Made by a program: the position numbers and the translations under genes. A stretch of DNA of 64,000 bases from positions 124,001-188,000 of the forward strand of contig NZ_QOVM01000007.1 in NCBI RefSeq assembly GCF_004104375.1, given 5' to 3'. Numbering within the stretch: the first letter of the stretch is position 1; each line of letters opens with the position of its first letter. Under the pieces are notes generated by a model, which saw nothing but the letters and a program-made list of their open reading frames with translations, did not search any database and had not been told where the DNA came from. This DNA is from Leeuwenhoekiella aequorea (GTDB taxonomy: Bacteria; Bacteroidota; Bacteroidia; Flavobacteriales; Flavobacteriaceae). Of this stretch, positions 26,086 through 35,989 are shown one piece after another.

Positions 26086-28815
26086 TTAGCGCTTTAAAGT
26101 GAAATGTGATTTAAATATTCTGCCGTCTTCTAAAAGAACATCAAACCAATAATCACCGGACGGTAAATTCTCTCCTCTAAATGTACCATCCCACCCAGAG
26201 CCTAATGGATTAAGTTCTTTGAGCAATTTACCATACCTGTCAAATACTCTAATGACCGTTCCGGGTTGTACCATATCACTTATTCCCTGCACCTGCCAAG
26301 TGTCGTGGTAACCATCACCGTTAGGTGTAAAATACTTCATAAAACCGATTATGCTAAATTGCTTTTCAACAATTCCGCAACCTTCTTTTGAACGTACATA
26401 AACCGTATGAAAACCAGGTAATAAACCGAAAAACTTATTGTCATCTTGATAAGGACCTATAGGATCGTCTAATGTAAATTCATAAGCTCCACTACCAGAA
26501 ATAGTAATTACAGCTGTATTATTCTCACTAGCGTCTGTTACTGCAATATCCTCGATTATGGCTGCTTCTTTACGATCAATTGTAAATGTAAGTTCTCTAT
26601 AACATCCCGTTAAAGCATCGGTTACGCGTAATGTATGGTCTCCAGTTAAATTTGTTTGCAAATCTGGTGTTGTTTGTCCTTCTGGTAACCAGAGATATGT
26701 ATAACTTCTTGAAGTGTCTAAATTTGAATAATCTGGACTGTAGGTTTGTAATTCTGGGAATAAAGCAACACAATAAAAAGCTTCATCAGGAAGAGTAAAA
26801 TTAGGTCTTGTATTTACTTGTAAATCTAGACTACTAATTGCATAACAATCATTAGCATTTTCTACGCGTGCATAAATAGTTTGAAAATTCTGAGTGGCGT
26901 TTGTATATCTAATAGGTAATAGCTCGTTAGGATCTTCTAAAAGAGCTCCACGTTCTGTTAAATAATAAAACACATCTGGAGCACCTGTGCTAGCTCCAAT
27001 CATTTGTGAATCTGCATCCCTTAAATTAAATTCTGAAAAACCGGTATCGCTAAGATCACAATTTTCTAATAATCCTGAAGAGGCCGCGGTACTACTAACA
27101 CTCAAATTAAGTGCTGCGGCAATTGAACAACCTGCGGGATTAGTAATCTTTGCGTATAGTATTTCTGAAGGAGATTTATTTTCATATCCTATGGGATCTA
27201 TAGCATCTATTCCTAAAATTGCCTGTGTGAAGCTAGGATGATACGTAATAACTAAATTAGGATCCCCGGCCTGAAAAGCTTCGTCTGCCTCAGAAAGATT
27301 AAATACACTCAAACCATCTGCATTAGCTGCATCTTCACACTGCACTAATCTAGAGCCCCCATTAGCAACAGGCAAGGCATAATAGGTTACCTCAGCATAT
27401 CCAATTTTTTCACAACTGCCATCATTAGGATCTAATCTAAATTCATAGTTTTCGGTATAAGGCAGGGAGACGCCTGTTTTTTGACTAATATTTAAAAAGA
27501 AGTTCGTTTCCGAAGGAATCTGTGTTCCATTTAAATACCAGCTATAAGTTGCTCCAGGTACTGCTTCGTACTTCAAAATATAGCTATCTCCTTCACACAA
27601 TGCGAGTTTTTTAGTATCCTCGTTATTTTGAATGATATCTAATTCATTAAACAATGATTGATTAAAAGGAGGTAATCCTTGATAACTTATACCAGATCCG
27701 AGATTTACAGCTTTATCTTTGTAATTACTTGCAACGCCAGAGTTGTTGGGATTTTCAATAACTCCTAAATAAGGTATACCAACATCATAAGCTAAACTCA
27801 GCGCTCTGTAAATTTTACCGTTTGGAGCTAGTTGCAAACTTCCCCTAAAATAACTTTGTTGGTCAAGCAGTACTTGACTTGCTGAAATGTCTAATGCGGT
27901 TAAATCATATTGAATTAATGAAGAATAATGACCTACGGGAAGAGGATCGTTATTATTATTAGAACTATTTAAATATAAAAAATTATTGTTAGGAGAAAAC
28001 TCTACACCGTACGCAGCAGTGTTGCGGCCGTTTATAGCCAATTGATTCACATTATTGGCTAAACCTGTCGCTGGATCAAAATCCGCCAAAAATAAACCAT
28101 CTTCCATATTTGCCAGAGCAATTTTTTGACCATCTGGAGAAAATTTTAAATTTCCTCGGTGATCCTCAATCGAAATCCTTAAGTTAGTTTTAACCGGACT
28201 TGTTTGTAAACCGCTGCTATTAATTTCATAAGCATATAGTGTGGTCAAAAAATCCTCATTACCACTAGTACTTGAAAATGTCACCATCCAAACGCTGTTT
28301 GTAACACAACTTTTAATAACCGCACTTAATTTTTCTGATGAATAATTGAGAAGCTTTCTATTTTTTAAAGTAACCTCTCCCAATGGATCTGAATTAAAAC
28401 TAACAACACTATAATTTAAGCCCTCGTTAGGATCTGTTTGACGCACGCGAGTATCTATCGTAAAAATGTAATAGATTCCCGGTGTGTTAGGTTGAGGAAT
28501 TATAATGGCAGATTGAGTACTCGATGGATTGCCGTACAAATTATCACCATTAGTCATCATCGAATGATCTGATCTGTATACCGTTGTGCCATCTGTATAA
28601 AATAACAAAGCGCCGTTTTCATCGCTAATTGTGGCGCTTCCTTCTAGAGTCGACAATTTTCCATTATTAAGAACTGTGGGAGTAGAACTGCTAAAATTAA
28701 GACCAGCATTTCCTCCAAAATACCAATTATTAGCTTGTCCTTGTGCGTGTAGTTTTAAAACTGAGCAGATAAGAAGTAAACAGAAAAATATTCTTTGTAA
28801 GGTAGTTTTTTTCAA
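26086..28815 (-). CDS. T9SS type B sorting domain-containing secreted protein
   Basis: 909 residues. It has an N-terminal signal peptide (hydrophobic 8-22, ending KLHAQ). Residues about 25-390 look like a beta-propeller-type domain opening NNWYFGGNAGLNFSS. Residues about 400-800 are Ig-like or PKD-like repeats. The last 90 residues are the gliding-motility-associated C-terminal domain: FTPNGDGYHDTWQV, IRVFDRYGKLL, GWDGTFRGENLPSGDYWF. That domain directs export by the type IX system and attachment to the cell surface. The start is TTG at 28815. No enzyme motif is seen, so a surface adhesin or binding role is only a guess. Confidence 0.92.
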   Translation of the reverse strand: MKKTTLQRIFFCLLLICSVLKLHAQGQANNWYFGGNAGLNFSSSTPTVLNNGKLSTLEGSATISDENGALLFYTDGTTVYRSDHSMMTNGDNLYGNPSSTQSAIIIPQPNTPGIYYIFTIDTRVRQTDPNEGLNYSVVSFNSDPLGEVTLKNRKLLNYSSEKLSAVIKSCVTNSVWMVTFSSTSGNEDFLTTLYAYEINSSGLQTSPVKTNLRISIEDHRGNLKFSPDGQKIALANMEDGLFLADFDPATGLANNVNQLAINGRNTAAYGVEFSPNNNFLYLNSSNNNNDPLPVGHYSSLIQYDLTALDISASQVLLDQQSYFRGSLQLAPNGKIYRALSLAYDVGIPYLGVIENPNNSGVASNYKDKAVNLGSGISYQGLPPFNQSLFNELDIIQNNEDTKKLALCEGDSYILKYEAVPGATYSWYLNGTQIPSETNFFLNISQKTGVSLPYTENYEFRLDPNDGSCEKIGYAEVTYYALPVANGGSRLVQCEDAANADGLSVFNLSEADEAFQAGDPNLVITYHPSFTQAILGIDAIDPIGYENKSPSEILYAKITNPAGCSIAAALNLSVSSTAASSGLLENCDLSDTGFSEFNLRDADSQMIGASTGAPDVFYYLTERGALLEDPNELLPIRYTNATQNFQTIYARVENANDCYAISSLDLQVNTRPNFTLPDEAFYCVALFPELQTYSPDYSNLDTSRSYTYLWLPEGQTTPDLQTNLTGDHTLRVTDALTGCYRELTFTIDRKEAAIIEDIAVTDASENNTAVITISGSGAYEFTLDDPIGPYQDDNKFFGLLPGFHTVYVRSKEGCGIVEKQFSIIGFMKYFTPNGDGYHDTWQVQGISDMVQPGTVIRVFDRYGKLLKELNPLGSGWDGTFRGENLPSGDYWFDVLLEDGRIFKSHFTLKR

Positions 28816-28908
28816 GAGGCATCAAATTTCGCCTAATTTAGACCATTATCAGCACAAATGAAAAAACTTTCGGTAACAGAATAAGAAAAGAGATTAAGTG
28901 ATAAATTA

Positions 28909-29739
28909 TTACAAATCACGCTTCTTAAGCAAGGCGTAAGCACCATAAATGAATAGGAATATCCATACCAAAACGATTAGTGCTTCATACCAATGCAATG
29001 CATAATCTATTTGTATATCTGCCTGCAGTTGGTTTGCTGCTGCTTCAATAAAATTAAGACGCTGAAAAGGGAGATTAATTAAATTTTTCATTGCCTCTAA
29101 AGGAAAAAACTGAACGATACTATCTGCCAGTTCAGCACTTCCTTTCCATCTCAAAATACCATAAAAAATATTTTCAAAAATCCACCAGACAAATAGAAAG
29201 CCGAGTGCAAATGCAGAACGCTTAACTAACACGCCTAAGAATAAGCAAAACGAAAAGAAACCAACTAATTTTAAAAAATACGCCAATAGAAATTCCATCT
29301 CACGAGTAACAATACTAAACTCGGTATAATCTGAAAATGAGTAACCAAGGATAAGCGTCATTATAAACATAAACAGCGTAGAAAGCAGCGCAAATACAAC
29401 AACTGTATAAAACTTCGAAAGCATAAATTCTTTCTTGCTCAAGCCGTCAATTAAATTCTGCTTTAACGTACGGTTGCTATATTCATTAGAAATCATAGAA
29501 ACAATAACAATCGCCAAAAAGAATTTTAAGGTAGATGCCACCCAGGTATTAAAGTGCCAAATAAATGGAAAGTTAAAAATCCCCTGATCTGCAATACGTA
29601 TCTGTATATCACCCAGATTGAACTCGATAGAAGCGATAAGCGCGATAAATGACAGAATCACAAAGTAAGCTATACTTAAAACTTTTGAAGATCGACTGTG
29701 TTTAAGTTTGTAAAATTCTATTGAAAGTAATCGTAACAT
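28909..29739 (-). CDS. ABC-2 type transporter permease
   Basis: 276 residues with six hydrophobic segments. The opening MLRLLSIEFYKLKHSRSSKVL and the EYSNRTLKQNLIDGLSKKEFMLSK loop are typical of ABC-2 permeases of the bacteriocin-immunity or gliding (GldF-like) type. It is paired with the ATPase gene 8 bases upstream. The substrate is unknown; a lipid, peptide or antibiotic exporter is possible. Confidence 0.9.
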   Translation of the reverse strand: MLRLLSIEFYKLKHSRSSKVLSIAYFVILSFIALIASIEFNLGDIQIRIADQGIFNFPFIWHFNTWVASTLKFFLAIVIVSMISNEYSNRTLKQNLIDGLSKKEFMLSKFYTVVVFALLSTLFMFIMTLILGYSFSDYTEFSIVTREMEFLLAYFLKLVGFFSFCLFLGVLVKRSAFALGFLFVWWIFENIFYGILRWKGSAELADSIVQFFPLEAMKNLINLPFQRLNFIEAAANQLQADIQIDYALHWYEALIVLVWIFLFIYGAYALLKKRDL

Positions 29740-29747
29740 CCGGATGT

Positions 29748-30647
29748 TTAGTTTAGGTTGGCAGTAAGTTGTAAAAATTGTTCTTCAAGACTTTCTTTAC
29801 GCATAACTAAATGAGAAAGAACGATATTTTTCTGAAATAAGTAACTGTTTAATGCTTCGGCAGAAAGCGGATTTTTCAAGAAGGCAGTGATCAATCCATT
29901 TTCTTCTTTTAAAGATGAAAAATCGGGATGCGTTTCTAGTGCTAATATTAAATCTTGTTGGCGTTCACAGCGCAACTCAAAGAAACCGTGACTTGCATTA
30001 AGTTCATCTACAGGGCCAGAATATAATTTTACACCATTTCTAATAATCACCACGTGGGAACAAACTTTCTCAACCTCATCGAGCAAATGCGATGCTAATA
30101 GAATAGTGGTTCCGCCAGAGGCTATATTTTTTATAATTTCTCGTATTTGATGAATTCCCTGCGGATCTAAACCATTAGTAGGTTCATCAAGAATTAATAT
30201 TTCGGGATCATTTAATAAGGCAGACGCGATCGCTAATCGCTGCTTCATTCCTAAAGAGAAGGTACTGAACCTACTATCTTTTCTATCAAGAAGATGAACA
30301 ACCTCTAATTTTTCCTCTATTTTTTTTGGATCCACATCTTTAATCGTACAAACCAACTTAAGATTTTGGGCTGCAGTCATATAGGGATAAAAGTTAGGTC
30401 GCTCAATTATTGCTCCTACCTTTTTTAATGCGTTATGTGTGGTATCGTTTCCATCAAACCATTTAAAATCTCCGGAAGTCGCATTAACTACATTGAGAAC
30501 CATACCTAAGGTTGTGGACTTACCACTACCATTAGGTCCTAAAATCCCGTAGACGTTTCCTTTTTCAATGGTAAAACTCAGATCATTTACAGCTTTTACT
30601 TTTCCGTAATGCTTAGTGAGATTTTTAAGGGTAAGAATTGTATTCAA
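29748..30647 (-). CDS. ABC transporter ATP-binding protein
   Basis: 299 residues from the TTG at 30647. Walker A is GPNGSGKST, the signature is FSLGMKQRLAIASALL, Walker B is ILILDEPTNGLD, and the switch His is in LLASHLLDEV. A C-terminal extension of about 70 residues is usual for exporters of this class. The frame is open to a TTG at 30680, but family members usually begin MNTIL, so I favour 30647. It partners with the ABC-2 permease downstream. Confidence 0.93.
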   Translation of the reverse strand: MNTILTLKNLTKHYGKVKAVNDLSFTIEKGNVYGILGPNGSGKSTTLGMVLNVVNATSGDFKWFDGNDTTHNALKKVGAIIERPNFYPYMTAAQNLKLVCTIKDVDPKKIEEKLEVVHLLDRKDSRFSTFSLGMKQRLAIASALLNDPEILILDEPTNGLDPQGIHQIREIIKNIASGGTTILLASHLLDEVEKVCSHVVIIRNGVKLYSGPVDELNASHGFFELRCERQQDLILALETHPDFSSLKEENGLITAFLKNPLSAEALNSYLFQKNIVLSHLVMRKESLEEQFLQLTANLN

Positions 30648-30693
30648 AAGCGTAATTTTAAGATTAGCGTTCTTTAACAAGACGATCTTATAC

Positions 30694-30722
30694 TTGTTTT
30701 GTTACAGCTCTTAGTACCTTTG
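30694..30722 (+). promoter_or_regulatory. Promoter of the orphan kinase-like gene
   Basis: TTG (30694-30696), an 18-base spacer and TACCTTTG (30715-30722), matching the consensus -7 with a slightly short spacer. Transcription should start near 30728. Confidence 0.6.
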
Positions 30723-30740
30723 TAAAAATCCCTCTTAGTT

Positions 30741-31814
30741 ATGGAAGACAAATTGATGTCACGTAAAAAACCCACTTATCCTATTAACAATACTCTAAAA
30801 GAGTATTTAACTAAATATAATAGGGAAATTAAAATACCGGTATTTTATGAAGACCTGCTTCGGTTCTCTGGCGGAATAAATATCTATGACAAAAACGATA
30901 ATGATACACTGTGGATAAGCGTTTATTACTCAGAATTTGAACGTGTAGAGTTAGAAGAGAGTTTAAAGAAGGTCTATACTATATTGCATTCCGATGGTAG
31001 TGAAAGTATGCTTCCGTTTTTAAAAGTTGCGGCAATTGACTACTGCACTTTTGGCAATTCAAAACCTTTCAGAATAAAGATTAATAATATTTACAATGAC
31101 AACTACACATATTTTTATGTAAAAAAAGCAGATGCCAGCCGTGTATATGGGCTAGATCTCGAGCATATTTTATCTCCTAACCGTATTAACTTCCTGGTTT
31201 ATAAAGACACATTAATTGAGGAGCACATTGTAGGTATTCCCGGCGATGTATTTATATCAGAATATTTAGATAAATGTGATGATGTAGGTAAAGCGCAATT
31301 AGCAAAGGAATTTGTGAAATTTAATGAACGTTGTATGATATTACTTCTGGGAGATATGCGTTCTTATAATTATGTAGTAATTCCTACCCACGATTTTGAT
31401 CATATTAAGTATAAAATAAGAGCTATCGACTTTGACCAACAATGCTTTGAAGGGAATTATAAAGTATACAAACCGCATATTTTTAAAGAGAATTTTAAAA
31501 TGGTTGAGCTTGTTTCTAGTAGACTTAGAGATAAATCTATAGAGCAATATCGAGAAGAAGAACGTGCTGTACTTGCCAAACGAATTATAACTTCAAAAAA
31601 CAGATTGAGGAGGTTACTTAAATGTATGAGCCAAGACACCATATCTAGTGAAGAAAATCTACACAACTTACGTGGTCAACTTTATGAGTATACGATGGAT
31701 ATGAAATTTAGACGCGCACAATCTATGGGACAAATTGTAAAAACCGCTCTCGCATTTGTCAAACGTAATTATGAAGATGTAAGTATGAAACGTATTATGC
31801 AGGCACGCTATTAA
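30741..31814 (+). CDS. Protein of unknown function with an apparent atypical-kinase active site
   Basis: 357 residues, soluble, with no signal peptide. I do not recognise a named family. Residues about 105-145 contain YTYFYVKKADASRVYGLDLE, which could be a nucleotide-binding strand with its Lys. Residues 203-211 are LGDMRSYNY and 227-233 are RAIDFDQ, together matching the GD-x4-N catalytic loop and D-F-D metal motif of atypical kinases. The C-terminal 100 residues are basic and helical. It is monocistronic with its own promoter and terminator. Kinase activity is inference from motif spacing only. An alternative start is Met6 (30756). Confidence 0.8.
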   Translation: MEDKLMSRKKPTYPINNTLKEYLTKYNREIKIPVFYEDLLRFSGGINIYDKNDNDTLWISVYYSEFERVELEESLKKVYTILHSDGSESMLPFLKVAAIDYCTFGNSKPFRIKINNIYNDNYTYFYVKKADASRVYGLDLEHILSPNRINFLVYKDTLIEEHIVGIPGDVFISEYLDKCDDVGKAQLAKEFVKFNERCMILLLGDMRSYNYVVIPTHDFDHIKYKIRAIDFDQQCFEGNYKVYKPHIFKENFKMVELVSSRLRDKSIEQYREEERAVLAKRIITSKNRLRRLLKCMSQDTISSEENLHNLRGQLYEYTMDMKFRRAQSMGQIVKTALAFVKRNYEDVSMKRIMQARY

Positions 31815-31816
31815 AG

Positions 31817-31848
31817 AAAAAAACCGGTCTTGAGACCGGTTTTTTTTT
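31817..31848. terminator. Bidirectional terminator between convergent genes
   Basis: AAAACCGGTCT-TG-AGACCGGTTTT with A- and T-runs. It serves the orphan gene (+) and the GH15 gene (-). Confidence 0.92.
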
Positions 31849-31857
31849 ATCTAGACA

Positions 31858-33657
31858 TTAATAAACTATAGGCTTAAAACGATCTTCTTTTGTACTATTC
31901 TTAGAGAAATTAGCAGCAGTTTCAATAAGAGCCAGATGTGAATATGCCTGCGGAAAATTACCTAAAAGACGTTTTGTTTTGAAGTCTATATCTTCACTAA
32001 AGAGTCCGAGATGATTACTGTACGATAATAATTGGTCAAAATACTTAATCGCCTTTTCCTCCTCTCCTATTTTATACAAACTATCAATTAGCCAAAAAGT
32101 ACATATTGTAAACGACGAATTAGGCTCTCCAAAATCATCATTATTTCTATAGCGATACATCAAACCATCTTTACACAATTCACGCTCTGTGGCCTGAACA
32201 GTAGATATATATCGCGGATCATTTGCATCCAGAAATCCATATTGTTCCATAAGCAAGGTGGATGCATCTAAATCTTTTGAACCATATGATTGGGTGTAAG
32301 CTTGCTTCTCTTCGCTCCACGCGTTCTTACAAATATCATCGTGAATCTCTTTGCGCAGTTCTTCCCATTCACCCAGATTGCCACGTTCTAAAACACACGC
32401 AATTTTTATTGCACGGTCGATTGCTACCCAGCAAAGTAATTTTGAAAATGTAAAGTGTCTATCTTCTGTACGCAATTCCCAAATACCTTTATCGGCTTCC
32501 TTCCAGTGTTGCTTAACTATTTTTACTATACCTAAAATTACCATCCACAGTTCTTCGCTATTATCAAGTGTAGTTTCAAACTGCAGAAATTGCTGGTAAA
32601 TTACCTCCATTAAAATACCATAAATATCATTCTGTCTTTGTATGTAAGCCGCATTACCTATACGTACCGGTGATGAATTTTTATAGCCAGAAAGATGATC
32701 TAAAGTTTCTTCGGTTAAAGTTTTCTCTCCATTAATGCCATACATAATTTGCATTTTCTCATCTTTATCTGGTAACGTGTCAATAATAAATTGAAGAAAT
32801 TTACGGGCGGACTTAGTATGTCCCAAACTAGATATCACACGTATTACCATGGATGCGTCACGTACCCAACAAAATCGATAATCCCAATTACGCACTTCTC
32901 CTATGGTTTCTGGCAATGAAGTAGTAGCCGCTGCAAGTACTGCTCCAGATTTCTCAAACGTGAGTGCTTTCAAGGTTAAAGCACTTCGCATAATTTCCTT
33001 TTGATATCGGCTGTATTTAGTGGTTTTGTCTGCCCAGTTCATCCAATAAACTTTAGTTCGCTGAAATTTTAAATAGGCTCGATCCAGAGATTGTTCCATC
33101 AATTTCTCGTGATAGGAGATCAGGATATAAATATTAGAAGTAAGATCTATTTTTTTTCCTTGCAGAACGTCTTCCTTATTTAAATCTGTATAAAAATATA
33201 AGGAATCATATTTTCCTTCTTCAGTATAACTTTCTAAATAATCTTCTTTATTAACTGTAATAGTTTTATTACGGGCATATTCTAATTTAGGCTCATACTT
33301 GCAAATAAATGACGGCTTACCCCTTACAAGACGCACAAAGCGAATAATATCTGGTGGTGCATAATACTTTCCGTCTGGTTTTTCATAACGCGGCATAAAG
33401 TCAAAAACTTCAAATGCATCTTCCCCATTATCATACATAGTCCGCAAAATGTTTGTATCCCACATATATTTTTGAGTTATTGTATAGTCTGCGGAAACCT
33501 CAAAACTTTGAAATCCTCCCTTTTCTTCATCGAGTAGTTTTGCAAAAACAGAAGGCGAGTCAAAAATGGGTAAACAACACCAGTCTATTGATCCCTTATC
33601 AGATATAAGTGCAGCACTTCTACAATTTCCTATAATTCCATAATTCAAATTATCCAT
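31858..33657 (-). CDS. Glycoside hydrolase family 15 protein (probable trehalase or glucoamylase)
   Basis: 599 residues. The N-terminal beta-sandwich domain opens YGIIGNCRSAALISDKGSIDWCCLP. The (alpha/alpha)6 catalytic domain has RNWDYRFCWVRDA (257-269), GIWELRT with the probable acid Glu394, and GLFSEDID with the probable base Glu555, then LLGNFPQAYSHLALI. There is no signal peptide, so the enzyme is cytoplasmic. GH15 of this shape includes bacterial trehalases. Its divergent position 104 bases from a trehalose-6-phosphate synthase/phosphatase gene favours trehalose breakdown, although maltose- or glycogen-type substrates remain possible. Confidence 0.9.
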   Translation of the reverse strand: MDNLNYGIIGNCRSAALISDKGSIDWCCLPIFDSPSVFAKLLDEEKGGFQSFEVSADYTITQKYMWDTNILRTMYDNGEDAFEVFDFMPRYEKPDGKYYAPPDIIRFVRLVRGKPSFICKYEPKLEYARNKTITVNKEDYLESYTEEGKYDSLYFYTDLNKEDVLQGKKIDLTSNIYILISYHEKLMEQSLDRAYLKFQRTKVYWMNWADKTTKYSRYQKEIMRSALTLKALTFEKSGAVLAAATTSLPETIGEVRNWDYRFCWVRDASMVIRVISSLGHTKSARKFLQFIIDTLPDKDEKMQIMYGINGEKTLTEETLDHLSGYKNSSPVRIGNAAYIQRQNDIYGILMEVIYQQFLQFETTLDNSEELWMVILGIVKIVKQHWKEADKGIWELRTEDRHFTFSKLLCWVAIDRAIKIACVLERGNLGEWEELRKEIHDDICKNAWSEEKQAYTQSYGSKDLDASTLLMEQYGFLDANDPRYISTVQATERELCKDGLMYRYRNNDDFGEPNSSFTICTFWLIDSLYKIGEEEKAIKYFDQLLSYSNHLGLFSEDIDFKTKRLLGNFPQAYSHLALIETAANFSKNSTKEDRFKPIVY

Positions 33658-33761
33658 AAAGTATTTTAAATTCTAAAGTTCTATTAAACCTGAGGTCTAA
33701 AACTTATTGTTTTCCGAAATTTAAGCATTACTAAAAACTTAATCCGCTATCTCCTGAATTT

Positions 33762-35969
33762 ATGAGCAAAACTATCATTATTTCAAATAGGCTTCCATTA
33801 CAACTACAAATTGAAAATAAAACTGTTCACGCTACTCCCAGTGTAGGTGGTCTCGCGACAGGTATGAAATCTGTTCATAAAGACAGTAATGGAGTTTGGA
33901 TAGGCTGGACAGGTCTAACCGAAGAAGAAATACCTGCGAATCTCCTCGATGATGTTATTGAGGCGACTATAAAAGAACAATGTATTCCCGTATCTCTTAC
34001 CAAAGAAGATATTGACGGATTCTATTACGGTTTCTCCAACCGCACTATCTGGCCTCTATTCCACTACTTTATGGAATTTACAGAATTTGAAAAAGAAAGT
34101 TGGCAGAGCTATGTTACGGTAAATGAGAAATACGCTGAGGTTGTTCTTGATAATATTGAAGAAGGTGATACAGTATGGGTTCACGATTACCAACTTATGC
34201 TTTTACCAGCATTAATAAAAAAGAAAAGGCCAGATGTTCAAATAGGCTTCTTCTTACACATTCCCTTCCCTTCTTATGAAGTATTTCGTACGCTTCCATG
34301 GAGAGAGGAGATCTTGAAAGGTCTATTAGGATCAGACTTAATAGGTTTTCATACATATGATTATCAACGTCATTTTTTAAGTTCGGTATCCAGAATTTTA
34401 AGACATGAGGTAGGTTTTAATGAGATCACTTTGAAAGATCGCATTGTTACTGCAAACTCCTACCCTATGGGTATCGATTACAACAAATTTTCAAAGGCCG
34501 CAGCTAAACATGATGCAACAAAAAACCAATCAGAATTACAACGAAGACTAGATATTCACATTGATACCACTCCAGATGCAAAAATGATTCTTTCAATCGA
34601 TCGTCTTGATTATAGTAAGGGGATTGCAAATAGATTACGGGCTTATGAGTATTTTCTAGAAAAATATCCAGAGTTCAAAGAGAAAGTTCGTCTCGTAATG
34701 CTAGCCGTTCCGTCACGTTCTAATGTTCCTCAATACCAACTGTTGAAAAAAGAGATTGATGAGCTTGTAGGTCGCATTAACGGAAAGTTCTCAAGTGTTA
34801 GCTGGACTCCTATTTGGTATTTTTACAGATCAATGCCTTTTGAAAATCTAATTGACTTGTATACCACTTGTGATATAGCTCTATTAACGCCTATTCGTGA
34901 TGGGATGAATTTGGTTGCCAAAGAATATATTGCAACCCGTACTGATGAAACTGGTGTACTTATTTTAAGTGAGATGGCAGGTGCTGCTCAAGAAATGAGT
35001 GAGGCACTTATCATCAACCCAAACAACTTTGAAGAAATTGCTGATACGTTGAAACAAGCGATTGAAATGCCAAAAGCAGAACAAATTAAACGCAACAAAT
35101 TTCTACAGAAGCGATTACGAAGATACAATGTAGAAAAATGGGCTGATGATTTTATGACTGCATTGCAAGACACAAAACATAAGTCTGATATTGTAAAAGC
35201 GATACAAATAACAGAGAAGCAGGAAAGTGAAATGCTGGAAGCTTATAAAAATTCTGAAAAGCGCATATTGTTTTTGGATTATGATGGTACACTAAGAGCT
35301 TTTGTAAATAATCCTGAAGATGCTAGTCCCGATGAAGAACTACTCGAATTAGTAAACACTATTCAAAAGCAGGAAAATACAGAAGTTGTAATTATTAGTG
35401 GTCGTGACCGTCATACTTTGGGCACGTGGTGGCAACAAATTCCTATCACGTTAATAGCTGAACATGGCGTTTGGAAAAGACCTATAGGTGGTGAATGGGC
35501 AGTTACCGAAAATCTAAAAAATGACTGGATGGATACAGTGCGTCCTATTTTAGAAAAATTTGTGGATCGCACGGCAGGTACTTTTATTGAAGAAAAGAAT
35601 TATTCTTTGGCTTGGCATTATCGTAATGCAGATCCAGATCTAGGTGAAATACGAGCAGGAGAATTATCTTCTGTATTAAAGGAGCTTTCAGCAAATAATG
35701 ATTTGGGGGTTCTTGACGGAAACAAAGTTCTCGAAATTAAAAACAGTACTATTCACAAAGGAAAAGCTGTTACCAAGCATATATTTGAAAAAGATTATAC
35801 CTTTCAGTTTGCAATAGGTGATGACTGGACAGATGAATATATGTTCCAGGATTTACCTGATGAAGCTTATACAATTAAGGTAGGTTTACAGAAAACTGCG
35901 GCAAAGTTCTATGTTGATGACACAGAACGTGTACGTGATTTACTCAAAAAGTTTGCAGCTCAAGATTAA
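33762..35969 (+). CDS. Bifunctional trehalose-6-phosphate synthase/trehalose-phosphatase
   Basis: 735 residues. The OtsA half (about 1-465) is a GT20 enzyme: ISNRLP, VGGLATG, VWVHDYQL (138-145), SIDRLDYSKG (278-287) and RDGMNLVAKEY (379-389). The OtsB half (about 495-735) is a HAD phosphatase with LFLDYDGTLR (nucleophile Asp506, acid Asp508) and AIGDDWTDEYMF. The fusion makes trehalose from UDP-glucose and glucose-6-phosphate in one protein, for osmotic or desiccation protection. It is divergent from the GH15 gene; an M28 peptidase gene follows 20 bases later. Confidence 0.96.
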   Translation: MSKTIIISNRLPLQLQIENKTVHATPSVGGLATGMKSVHKDSNGVWIGWTGLTEEEIPANLLDDVIEATIKEQCIPVSLTKEDIDGFYYGFSNRTIWPLFHYFMEFTEFEKESWQSYVTVNEKYAEVVLDNIEEGDTVWVHDYQLMLLPALIKKKRPDVQIGFFLHIPFPSYEVFRTLPWREEILKGLLGSDLIGFHTYDYQRHFLSSVSRILRHEVGFNEITLKDRIVTANSYPMGIDYNKFSKAAAKHDATKNQSELQRRLDIHIDTTPDAKMILSIDRLDYSKGIANRLRAYEYFLEKYPEFKEKVRLVMLAVPSRSNVPQYQLLKKEIDELVGRINGKFSSVSWTPIWYFYRSMPFENLIDLYTTCDIALLTPIRDGMNLVAKEYIATRTDETGVLILSEMAGAAQEMSEALIINPNNFEEIADTLKQAIEMPKAEQIKRNKFLQKRLRRYNVEKWADDFMTALQDTKHKSDIVKAIQITEKQESEMLEAYKNSEKRILFLDYDGTLRAFVNNPEDASPDEELLELVNTIQKQENTEVVIISGRDRHTLGTWWQQIPITLIAEHGVWKRPIGGEWAVTENLKNDWMDTVRPILEKFVDRTAGTFIEEKNYSLAWHYRNADPDLGEIRAGELSSVLKELSANNDLGVLDGNKVLEIKNSTIHKGKAVTKHIFEKDYTFQFAIGDDWTDEYMFQDLPDEAYTIKVGLQKTAAKFYVDDTERVRDLLKKFAAQD

Positions 35970-35989
35970 TCTAAAATTCAATTAATTAT

